DNA of 64,000 nucleotides from CAZYFH01 sp965197395. Lineage in GTDB: Bacteria; Acidobacteriota; Vicinamibacteria; Vicinamibacterales; UBA8438. Shown here piece by piece: positions 9,500 through 17,832 of this stretch; positions within the stretch are counted from its first letter, which is position 1; each line of letters begins with the position of its first letter. The stretch covers positions 496,001 to 560,000 of the forward strand of contig CBDANB010000007.1 of NCBI GenBank assembly GCA_965197395.1, read 5' to 3'. A program made the translations under genes and the position numbers. The notes under the pieces are model-generated. The model made no database searches and had not been told where the DNA came from. It saw nothing but the letters and a program-made list of their open reading frames with translations.

Positions 9500-10546
9500 A
9501 TGTACAAGACAGGCGTCGTCGTCGCAGTCGTCGCAGTCGTGGTCGTCGTCGCGAGCGCCCTGCACGGGCCGGCGACCGTCGCGTCGTGGATCCCGGGAGC
9601 GACACGGATTTACACGCGATGGCTCCCGCCCGAGCCGCCTCCGCAGTTGCCCGGCGTTGCTGACCAGGAACGCGACGCGTTTCGGGAGCTCGGCTCGCAG
9701 GTCTCAGGACGCGTCGTCTGGTCATCGAATCGCGGGGGCAATCACGAGCTGTATCTGATCGACCTGACAACCGGCGCCGAGCGCCGGTTGACCCACCATC
9801 CCCACGTCGATTTCTTCTCGCGCTTTTCCCCTGATGGCACCCAAGTGTCTTTTCTGCGAAGCCACCGCGAGTGGGTGTCGTTCCGCGAAGACGAATCGTG
9901 GGATCTGTATCTGATCAGCACGGATGGGACGGACGAGCGGTTGGTCGCCCGGGAGGCCTACCACCCGACCTGGGTGCCGGACGGGTCAGGGTTGGTGTTC
10001 GTTCGCCAGAACCGCATCGTCCGATACGACCTGGCCACGCAGTCAGAGGCAGTGCTCCACGACGGCGGGGACCCGCCCACGAGCGGACGCGTTGAGGAGC
10101 CAGAGCTGCTGACGGATTCCCTGATCGCCATCACGCTGCGAAACGTGCCGGAAGAAACCGTGGGCGTGCTCGATCTGAACGCCGGCACCTACCTTCCTCT
10201 CTCGAGCTCGCGTGCGTGTCAGATCACATGGGTGCCCGGACGTCGACATCTGGTCTGGATCGACGGCGAAGGTCGCGGCGGCACACATGTGATGCACGCG
10301 TCACTCGACGACCCACGCGAGGCGGTGCTGATGGATCTCCCGCACGACTACAGCCACGAGTACTTTCCGCGGATCACCGCCGACGGCGAATGGATGATCT
10401 GGGGAGCCGCAGCCGAGGGGCACGAACACGACCGTGCCGACTACGAGCTGTTTGTGTGGAAGCTCGACCAGCCGTGGTCCACCGCGACGCGTTTGACGCA
10501 CTCGGCCGCGAACGACCAGTGGCCCGACTTCCATCGCGACGAGTAG
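9500..10546 (+). CDS. TolB/WD40-like beta-propeller protein with N-terminal anchor
   Basis: The 348-residue protein starts with a strongly hydrophobic Val/Ala anchor (residues 5-22). It then has repeated propeller blades: GNHELYLIDLTTGAERRLT, FSRFSPDGTQVSFL, WDLYLISTDG and EYFPRITADGEWMIWG. These are hallmarks of TolB-like/PD40 repeats, which usually mediate protein-protein contacts in the periplasm. ATG 9500 is preferred over an upstream in-frame TTG at 9488. Specific partner unknown. Confidence 0.82.
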   Translation: MYKTGVVVAVVAVVVVVASALHGPATVASWIPGATRIYTRWLPPEPPPQLPGVADQERDAFRELGSQVSGRVVWSSNRGGNHELYLIDLTTGAERRLTHHPHVDFFSRFSPDGTQVSFLRSHREWVSFREDESWDLYLISTDGTDERLVAREAYHPTWVPDGSGLVFVRQNRIVRYDLATQSEAVLHDGGDPPTSGRVEEPELLTDSLIAITLRNVPEETVGVLDLNAGTYLPLSSSRACQITWVPGRRHLVWIDGEGRGGTHVMHASLDDPREAVLMDLPHDYSHEYFPRITADGEWMIWGAAAEGHEHDRADYELFVWKLDQPWSTATRLTHSAANDQWPDFHRDE

Positions 10547-10630
10547 GCGCGGAGCGACACGACGTCGAGTGCCGGGCCGCGACGGCGCCAGTGGCGCGCG
10601 GGACGGAGCTCCTAGCACGGGTTCACACGC

Positions 10631-12934
10631 ATGCGTCGACGATTCGTCTGGACGGCAGCGGCGGGATTGTATGCGGTCTGCAGCACGAGCCTGGCCACCG
10701 TCTCCTGCGCGCTCGATCGCGCGTTGGCCCAACACCACGGACTGACCCAGTCCGTCTCCTTGACCTCGACGCTGGTGCCCTTCCAGCGTCAGGTGTCCGA
10801 GATTGAGCTGAGCAGCCTCGACGCCGCGAGCGATGGGGGCCTCCGTCCCACTCGCGTGACGTGGGCTGGTCTGTGGCATTTTCCTGCGGACGCGGCCATC
10901 GATCTTCGTGCGTGGTCCGACGACCGTGTGCGGTGGATCCTCGATGGGAAGTCTGTCGTCGAGCACAACGTCGCCCGCGACGAGGAGCCGACGAGCCGCC
11001 GCCTCTTTGTTACGTCAGGATTCCACGATCTGACGGTGACCTACGACCTGCTCGGAGGCGGCCACGCCCTCCACGTGCAATGGGCCCCGGTGGGCCAGGA
11101 CCTGGGGCCGCTGCCTGCCGACAGGCTGTTTCGCAGTGACGGCCTCGCGCAGGCGCAACGTGCCGTGGCCGTACGAGGAGTCGCACGTACGGTCTGGCTG
11201 GGAGTGCCGCTGGTATTGCTGCTGGCGCTCATCGTGCGGTGGGCGATTCGAGCGACCGCTCGCGCCGTGGTGCCACCCGAGTCGTCTCACGTCGACGCGC
11301 TGTCCACGCGCGCCGTCACGATCCTGGTCAGCGCCGCACTCGTGATCGCGGCGCTCACTCGCTATTGGGGCATCGACTTTGGTCTCCCGCACACGCGGTC
11401 ACGGCCCGACGAGGAGTTCTCGATCGCGATGGCCCTACGGTTCATGCAGGGGCACCTGGATCCCGACTTCTTCATCTATCCACCGCTGTACGCCTATGGG
11501 CTGACGGTCGTGTACGCCGTCTACTACGCCTGGGGGTATATCGGTGGAGGCTTCGAGGCGCCGATCGATGTCGCGGCAAGCTGGCACAGCTACTGGGAAC
11601 CCTTCTTGCTGCTGAGCAGGATTCAGTCCGCCGCCCTCGGCACGGCGACCGTGCTCGTCATTTACCGCATGGGCCTTCGGCTATTCGACCGGGAAACAGC
11701 GGTCGTGTCGGCCTTTCTCCTCGCGCTGGCCTTTCTGCATGCACGCGACTCCCATTTCGGTACGGTGGATGTGGCCGTGACGTTGCTGGTTCTGCTGTCT
11801 ATCCACTACCTCATGCGGGCGCACCAGAAACCGGGGTGGCGGGCGTTCGTTGGGGCAGGCGCTCTGGGCGGCCTCGCGATGGCGACCAAATACAACGCGG
11901 CCTTGGTGTGCGTCCCGTTTGCCGCAGATGTGGCACTGCATGTCTTCAAGAGTCGTGGTGCTCGTCTGAGGGCGGCGTTCGACCAGCGCATCGTTTTTTT
12001 CGCCGTGCCGCTCGCGTTGGTATTCCTGATTGCGGCACCGTACAGCCTCCTGGGCTATGAACGGTTCTTCGAAACGGTGCAGGCCATTCGGCAGGGGCTG
12101 CGGACGGGCGCGGGTTTTCCCGATCTCGGCTACGGCTGGGCACACCATGCAAGCTGGACCTTGCGATACGGACTCGGCGTTCCGCTGTTGCTGGCGAGCC
12201 TCGCGGGGCTCGTCGCATCGGCACGCAAGAACTGGAGGCACACCCTGGTCCTGTGCGCTTTCCCCCTTGCCTTCTACTCCGTGATGGGGAGCTATCGTTG
12301 GGTGTTCGCTCGATACATGGTACCCGTCGTTCCCTTCCTCTGCCTGTTTGCGGCCGTCGGCATCGTGTGGATGGGACGCCAGCTCACTGCTCAAAGACCG
12401 GCGTTGCCGCGGGCGGTTGTGACGGTTGGACTTACCATCGTCGTCCTTGTACCGTCGGCATCCAGGCTGCTTCAGTTTGACCGTCTCTTGGCGCGCACGG
12501 ACAGTCGGGTCGTGGCGGCGCGCTGGGTGCGCGAACACGTGCCGGCGGGCAGCACGATCGCGCAGAACGGCGGCGTTTACGGACAGGTGCAGTTCGACCG
12601 CAGGGACCGGTACGACGAATGGTCCGAGACGCAGGTGAGCACGGCGCTCGAGCGTGACACCGGGCAGCGTGGCCACACTGACTGGATCATCCTGTACAGC
12701 TCACCGCTCGGCCGACATGTCTCACCGTCGCTTGCAGCGCTCGTCAGCGAGCGATACGAGCTGGCCGAGGTCATCAAAGGATCCGGTAGTACGACACAGG
12801 GTAACGAGTTCGACCTGCAGGATTCGTTTTTCGTCCCGTATGCCGGTTTCCGAGACGTCGCGCGACCAGGTCCCGACATTCGGATTTACCGGAAACGACC
12901 AGGCGGCTCGGCGCGGAGCCTGACTTCGCGGTGA
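10631..12934 (+). CDS. GT39-family glycosyltransferase with N-terminal PA14-like domain
   Basis: The 767-residue protein begins with a membrane/signal segment. A beta-sandwich of about 130 residues follows, with features of PA14 domains (VTWAGLWHFPADAA, DDRVRWILDG, GFHDLTVTY). After a membrane helix comes a GT-C core with roughly ten helices and the acidic loop RSRPDEEFSIAMAL, the usual catalytic-acid position in GT39. PA14 domains bind carbohydrate in many proteins, so it may recognise the acceptor glycan (inference). The start is ATG 10631, 84 bp after the previous gene. The last 150 residues are soluble. Confidence 0.82.
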   Translation: MRRRFVWTAAAGLYAVCSTSLATVSCALDRALAQHHGLTQSVSLTSTLVPFQRQVSEIELSSLDAASDGGLRPTRVTWAGLWHFPADAAIDLRAWSDDRVRWILDGKSVVEHNVARDEEPTSRRLFVTSGFHDLTVTYDLLGGGHALHVQWAPVGQDLGPLPADRLFRSDGLAQAQRAVAVRGVARTVWLGVPLVLLLALIVRWAIRATARAVVPPESSHVDALSTRAVTILVSAALVIAALTRYWGIDFGLPHTRSRPDEEFSIAMALRFMQGHLDPDFFIYPPLYAYGLTVVYAVYYAWGYIGGGFEAPIDVAASWHSYWEPFLLLSRIQSAALGTATVLVIYRMGLRLFDRETAVVSAFLLALAFLHARDSHFGTVDVAVTLLVLLSIHYLMRAHQKPGWRAFVGAGALGGLAMATKYNAALVCVPFAADVALHVFKSRGARLRAAFDQRIVFFAVPLALVFLIAAPYSLLGYERFFETVQAIRQGLRTGAGFPDLGYGWAHHASWTLRYGLGVPLLLASLAGLVASARKNWRHTLVLCAFPLAFYSVMGSYRWVFARYMVPVVPFLCLFAAVGIVWMGRQLTAQRPALPRAVVTVGLTIVVLVPSASRLLQFDRLLARTDSRVVAARWVREHVPAGSTIAQNGGVYGQVQFDRRDRYDEWSETQVSTALERDTGQRGHTDWIILYSSPLGRHVSPSLAALVSERYELAEVIKGSGSTTQGNEFDLQDSFFVPYAGFRDVARPGPDIRIYRKRPGGSARSLTSR

Positions 12935-13275
12935 TCAGCATCCGCCGGGAATAGGGACAAGAAGTTACATCTACCCAAGGCGTCCGCGCACTCTGCGCTG
13001 GGTCCAGAGCGATCTGGCGACGTACACTCGGCTGCGCATGCGTGGACCAGGCAGGACGCCTGACTGGCGAACGCGGATGGTGATCTTCGATGTGGACGGG
13101 ACACGTACGACCAACGAGGGCTGAGGATGGCTCTTCGCCTATTGGGACACTGCCTGGCCCGGCCGTGTGTGCTGCGGATTCGCTTCTCGAAGGATTGTCG
13201 TAGCGCGTCCCGAGCGTCGAGCGCCCGATGAGCGACGTCGATGGCGACCGTCCCGCTGATCGGGTCCGAGACCTG
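12935..13275. other. 341-bp intergenic stretch with a HAD gene remnant
   Basis: The region between the GT39 gene and the convergent PilZ gene has no intact gene. The only recognisable content is a short reading frame with a HAD-phosphatase motif I, listed separately at 13038-13124. No terminator-like hairpin with a T run was seen. Confidence 0.6.
13038..13124 (+). pseudogene. Remnant of a HAD-superfamily hydrolase N-terminus
   Basis: A 28-codon frame from ATG 13038 contains MVIFDVDGTRTTNEG and then TGA. The DxDGT signature preceded by hydrophobic residues is HAD motif I (normally FDxDGTLT). Here the Leu after DGT is Arg and the frame stops shortly after. I see no further HAD motifs in any frame up to the PilZ gene, so this looks like a decayed fragment. 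A chance match is possible given its length. Confidence 0.4.
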
Positions 13276-13869
13276 TCATGGCCGCCTCGCAGCGTCGACG
13301 TCGTTGCTCACCGTCATAGCCCAGTCGCACTGATGAGCGTCTGCTTGGGCCCACACAACGCGTCCTCTGAGAAGAACTTGGCGGGAGGAATCGTCGACCG
13401 CGCGCAGAGGGACGTCGAACACGATGTCGACAGTCGGCTTCAAGCACAGCGCTTCGCGTAGTGCGCGAGTGGGCGTTGTGTGACACATGAGCCCGGACCG
13501 GCTGATATTGACGCTCGTTCCCATGCCCGACGCCTGACTCCCGCTTACCCGGTACTTCAACGGTAGACGCACGTTGAACCGTGCAGCACGAGATGCACCG
13601 CGCCACACATCGCGCTCATTCTGGATGGCCGCGTTCGCATGCACCTCGAGCGCCAGAATGAGGGAGAGCCGATCACGTACGGGAGCCGGCCATCGACCCA
13701 AACCCGTACAGACACGGCAGGTCTCATCGACCCACTCCCGCGAGCGATCACGTGCCAGTACCGCCATTGAGCTGCCGCAATGCGGGCATTGCAACGTCGC
13801 GGCAACACTGCTGGTCTGGGCCAGCGCTCGACCGACTGCGGGAATCGTGTGCACTTGGGGGAGGGTCAT
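13276..13869 (-). CDS. PilZ domain protein with N-terminal zinc-ribbon-like motif
   Basis: The 197-residue protein has two CxxC pairs (CPHC near residue 28, CRVC near residue 52), suggesting a small zinc-binding module. It then has a C-terminal PilZ-like domain with ARFNVRLPLKYR (RxxxR) and VNISRSGL (N/DxSxxG). PilZ domains bind cyclic di-GMP and control motility, adhesion or polysaccharide production. The combination with a Cys-rich head is plausible as a soluble cytoplasmic sensor. It is a single gene between the GT39 gene and the UbiA gene. Confidence 0.75.
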   Translation of the reverse strand: MTLPQVHTIPAVGRALAQTSSVAATLQCPHCGSSMAVLARDRSREWVDETCRVCTGLGRWPAPVRDRLSLILALEVHANAAIQNERDVWRGASRAARFNVRLPLKYRVSGSQASGMGTSVNISRSGLMCHTTPTRALREALCLKPTVDIVFDVPLRAVDDSSRQVLLRGRVVWAQADAHQCDWAMTVSNDVDAARRP

Positions 13870-14137
13870 GGCATTGCCTCTTCGGCGAGCGACGCCCTCA
13901 CTATCGGCCTCAGCGCCGAATCCCTATACTGGCCTCAGGTGGCCAGATTGCGGTCGAGAGCGGGATCGACGTAGCCGCCCCACCAGGATGATGGTGGCCA
14001 ACGGGTCTCGCGCCTCCCTCCGATCGCACGGGGCCGCGCGGAGTATGCTTGTGGGCCCATCGACCACAGCGTGAACGACGTTCCGCGCTGGCTGTTCCGA
14101 ATCGGCCCTCGTACAGACGAGGCGCGCGGTAAACCCC

Positions 14138-15103
14138 ATGTCTCTCCTGCCGTACGTGCGAATCGCACGCATCGATCACTGGTTCAAGAATGTGTTCGTG
14201 CTCCTCGGAGCGCTCCTCGCCGTCTTTTTCATCCCCGACACGCTTGGTTGGCACACGACCGTGTCCGTCGTCGCGGCGCTCCTGGCCACCTGCTTGGTCG
14301 CCTCGAGCAACTATGTGCTCAACGAGCTGCTCGACGGACACAGCGATGCCCTGCACCCGGTGAAGAAGAACCGGCCCGTACCGCTTGGAGATGTGCAACC
14401 GGCTATCGCTTACGCAGAGTGGATTGCGCTCGCCATCGTCGGGATGTCCATCGCCCTCGCGACGAACCGCTACGTCGCGGCGATGGCCCTGGCGCTGTGG
14501 ATGATGGGAGTCGTCTACAACGTACCGCCGCTACGGGCGAAGGAATGGCCGTATGTAGATGTACTGGTGGAGGCGCTCAACAACGTCATCCGCCTGGGAC
14601 TCGGCTGGTTCGCGATTGTCGTCACGCACGTGCCACCCGTGTCACTCCTCGTTGCCTATTGGACTCTTGGTGCCTTCTTCATGGCCACGAAGCGACTCGC
14701 CGAATACAGGCACATCGGCGATGCTACGTTGGCCGGGAACTACCGGCGTTCCTTCCGCTTCTACACCGAGGATCGCCTGCTCGTCAGCCTGCTGCTCTAC
14801 GCATCGGTGAGCGCGCTCTTTGGCGGCATCTTCATCGTCCGGTACCACCTGGAGCTGATTCTGTTCGCGCCGATCGGCCTTGGCCTGCTCGCCTTCTATC
14901 TGCATCTCGGCCTCCTGGCCGACAGTCCGGCGCAACGACCGGAACATCTCTATCGCGAACGCGCCTTCATGTGGTACGCGGTTACCTGCGTCATCGCCTT
15001 CGTCGTTCTGATGTTCACGAGCATCCCTTTCCTTTACGAATGGTTCAATTCCGAGCCGGCCGGCGTGGAGCCGTTGTGGACCCTCGGACCCCGCTCAGAA
15101 TAG
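14138..15103 (+). CDS. UbiA-family prenyltransferase, decaprenyl-phosphate phosphoribosyltransferase-like
   Basis: The 321-residue protein has about nine membrane helices. The first UbiA acidic motif is present as NELLDGHSD (NxxxDxxxD) followed by HPVKKNRP. The latter resembles the phosphoribose-transferring branch that makes decaprenyl-phosphoryl-ribose. The second motif region reads FMATKRLAEYRH. The enzyme would transfer a polyprenyl or phosphoribosyl unit in the membrane, consistent with the nearby lipid-linked glycosyltransferases. Exact substrates are uncertain. A longer overlapping frame from 14071 is non-hydrophobic and was rejected. Confidence 0.82.
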   Translation: MSLLPYVRIARIDHWFKNVFVLLGALLAVFFIPDTLGWHTTVSVVAALLATCLVASSNYVLNELLDGHSDALHPVKKNRPVPLGDVQPAIAYAEWIALAIVGMSIALATNRYVAAMALALWMMGVVYNVPPLRAKEWPYVDVLVEALNNVIRLGLGWFAIVVTHVPPVSLLVAYWTLGAFFMATKRLAEYRHIGDATLAGNYRRSFRFYTEDRLLVSLLLYASVSALFGGIFIVRYHLELILFAPIGLGLLAFYLHLGLLADSPAQRPEHLYRERAFMWYAVTCVIAFVVLMFTSIPFLYEWFNSEPAGVEPLWTLGPRSE

Positions 15104-15339
15104 GCGCGACCGCTCGCGGCATCGTCGCTCCTACCAGCCCGAGCGGCGCACGGGGAACGGTGCTGCCCGCACCGTCGTGAGGTCGTCGCTACCGCGTATA
15201 GGCTCGGGAGAGCCGACAGCCTCGATCCCGAGATCGTGAGCGGGTCGACCATGGCGGCGAGTAGGTCGCGCCGATGCCGGTCGAGGCGGTGCCGACACGA
15301 CCCAAGTGTGTCGCCCACCCCACATTGGGAGGGAACACC

Positions 15340-16583
15340 TCACTCCAGCACGCGTGGTTCCAGCACCCCGACCTCGCCGACCGCACGGTGCAACGCGTCG
15401 GCCAGCAGGCTATGACCCGCGCGCCCGGGGTGGCAACCGTCCGTGGTGACGTAGAGCCGCCAGTTCGCCTCCATTGCCGACCTGCCATACAGCGCCTCGT
15501 AGAAGAGCACTTCGTCAGCGTACAACCGATGCGCTCGCAAATCGTCGAGCTTGTCGCGGAAGAGCGCGCCGCCGTCGACCAGCGTCACGCCCTCAGTGTC
15601 GGCCACGTATTGCATGCCGCGCAGGTAGGCAGGGGATGGCACACAGACGCCGAGGATCATGGCCTCGGCGCCGATCGCGCGCGCCTGGGTCACGAGGTGG
15701 ATCAGGTTGCCCATATACGTGTCGCGGGGCACCGACTGGACCAACCGGCGCGCGTCGCCTTCCCGGTCGGCCCGTGCGCGCGATGCTGCAAACGGATCGA
15801 ATGCGGAGAAGATCAGGCGCCGCATCAGTCGGAACGTTGCGAGACGCATCAGCCGGCTGCGCGCAGCGCCGCGCCAGGTCGCGTCGAGCGCGAGTAGCTC
15901 GTCGGTGCTCTGGAGCACCAGCCGCGCGTCGTTGGCGCCGAACTGCAGCACGACGAGATCCGGGTCGAGCGCGCGCGCGTAGTGATCGAACATCGCCATC
16001 CCATGACGCGTGGTATGCCCGGGCATGCCGAGGTTGAGCACTTCGACCTCCGTCGTCCCATCGGCGAGGCGGTCCTCCAGCAACCGCTGGTACGTGTACT
16101 CCGGATCGACCCCCCAGCCGAACGTGCTCGAATCGCCCAGGGTCACGATGCGAAACACGCCGGCGGCCTTTGGGCTCAGTTCGGCCGTTCGGAACCCCGT
16201 CGCGGTTTGACTCGAGTCGAAACGTCAGGCCCCTTCCGCATCTCGATCTCGTTGAACGGATTGCTGGCCGCGACCGAGATGCTGGGCTTCAGCTTGTATT
16301 GGATATACCGCGCTTCCTCGAAATACTGGAGCCACGCCACGTCAGCGGCGGGAACGCCCTGGGGACGCTCCAGCCGTCCGCGCTGGATGTCGACCCAGTT
16401 CTCATCGGAGAGCGCCCAGACCGGTACGGCGATCTCAAAGTTCTCGTTGCGCGCCAGGTCAGTGTCGACGCCAGAGAGCCGGACGAGCGTTTCGGAGATG
16501 ATGAGAAAGACGATCGGCGAGACGACGACGAGGAGGACGCGCTGCCACAACGCCGTCGAGGCGGGGGTGTGCGTGTGAGCCAC
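15340..16583 (-). CDS. Membrane-anchored SGNH hydrolase, two apparent frameshifts
   Basis: The N-terminal part (16583 down to about 16230) has one membrane anchor and an extracytoplasmic linker ending FNEIEMRKG. Reading then continues as LTFRLESNRDG in the next frame and as FRTAELSPKAAG in the third, leading into the SGNH domain. That domain has TLGDSSTFGWG (Ser block), GANDAR (Asn block) and TDGCHPG (Asp/His block). Both shifts are explained by one extra base at G-rich runs near 16230-16234 and 16197-16200. I treat all parts as one gene. Alternatively a broken gene leaves only the 272-residue hydrolase from GTG 16158. Confidence 0.65.
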
Positions 16584-16649
16584 TCGCGCGGGATTCTAGC
16601 AGCAAGCTGGCGTCCGCGTCCGCGGGGTTTGGCGCGGAGCCCCGAGCAG

Positions 16650-17825
16650 TTACTCCAGCATCGTCCGATAGATGGCGGCGAGACGCTCGATGAGGGCCGG
16701 CCACGCGAACCGGTCCGCCGCACGCCGTCGGAGCCCGTCGCCCAGCGCCCGTGCGCGAGTCGGATCGTCCAGCAGCTCGACGATTCGCGTCGCAAGCGAC
16801 CCAGGGTCGTCCACGGCGGCGTATCGGCCGTGCTCGCCCAGAAGCTCGCGGTTGATCGGGGTGTCGCTGGCCACGACCGGCAGCGCGCACGCCATGTAGT
16901 TGAGCAGCTTGCCGTTGGCTTCCGTCAGCGACCGCTTCGGCGACACCGCCACCTCGGCGAGGCCGAGCCACCGGGCGGCCTCCGCATAGGGCACGCGCCC
17001 GGTCAACGTCACCAACGCGTCCAGACCGCGCGCTCGAACGATGTCCCGATACCGCGCCTCGCTCGGGTACCCCATCACCAGGAAGTGGGCGTCCGGATGC
17101 GCCCGCGCGACGAGCGGCGCCGCCTCCAGCAGTGCGTCGACGCCCTGATACGCGGTCAGCACACCGAGGAAGCCAATGACGCGCTTGCCGTCCACACCAA
17201 GCCGTCGGCGAAGCTCGGGGTCGGGCGGGCCTGGCCGGAACGCCTCGAGGTCGACCCCATCCGGCAGCGGTTCGATCCGCTCGGGGTCCACGCCTTGCGC
17301 CACGAGCGGCGCCACCTCGTGGTGCGAGCTCGTCACGATCCGATCAGGTCGTCGGACCAGCCAGCGCTCCACGCGTCGGAGCACGCGCGCCGGCACGCCG
17401 TCCTCGGAGACGACGCCGTGGTCGGCCAGCTCGGCGGTGAGGCTGCCCTGCAGATCGGCGATGAGCGGTCGATGCGCGCCGACCCTGAGCGCCACCCCGA
17501 TCGCAATCCCCTCGTGCAGGTGACCATGCAGCAGGTGAGGGCGAAACTCGCGCGCCACGCGACGCGCGGCGCCGAGCACACCCAGGTCCAGGAGCGGCCG
17601 TCCCGCGCTGGGCCCGAGCGCGCGCGCGCGAACACCGGGCAGCGCACGCGCGCGCGTGACCGCCACGTCCGGCACGTCGCCGCCAGTCGGGTAGGTGACG
17701 ACGCGGGTCTCGATCCCGATCCGCGCGAGCCCCCGCGCTTCTTCATAGATTCGAACATGGCAGCCACGGTCGCCGAAAAACGGCGTGGGGGCAATCACGA
17801 GCACACGCAGCGGATCGTTCACCAC
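16650..17825 (-). CDS. GT4-family (GT-B fold) glycosyltransferase
   Basis: The 391-residue protein opens with PLRVLVIAPTPFFGDRG, the usual N-terminal strand and Gly loop of GT-B enzymes. Its C-terminal nucleotide-sugar half contains VIGFLGVLTAYQGVD, LTGRVPY and the EAN-GKLLNYMACALPVV region, equivalent to the E-x7-E motif. It would transfer a sugar from a nucleotide donor at the cytoplasmic face. The start is GTG 17825. Longer in-frame N-terminal extensions overlap glpD and look random. The gene begins 7 bp after the glpD stop on the same strand. Confidence 0.85.
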   Translation of the reverse strand: MVNDPLRVLVIAPTPFFGDRGCHVRIYEEARGLARIGIETRVVTYPTGGDVPDVAVTRARALPGVRARALGPSAGRPLLDLGVLGAARRVAREFRPHLLHGHLHEGIAIGVALRVGAHRPLIADLQGSLTAELADHGVVSEDGVPARVLRRVERWLVRRPDRIVTSSHHEVAPLVAQGVDPERIEPLPDGVDLEAFRPGPPDPELRRRLGVDGKRVIGFLGVLTAYQGVDALLEAAPLVARAHPDAHFLVMGYPSEARYRDIVRARGLDALVTLTGRVPYAEAARWLGLAEVAVSPKRSLTEANGKLLNYMACALPVVASDTPINRELLGEHGRYAAVDDPGSLATRIVELLDDPTRARALGDGLRRRAADRFAWPALIERLAAIYRTMLE

Positions 17826-17832
17826 GAGCTGG

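Noticed and set aside
14071..15180. Long open frame overlapping the UbiA gene
   Set aside because: Polar, Arg/Pro-rich translation in a shifted frame, while the other frame gives clear membrane helices and the UbiA motif.
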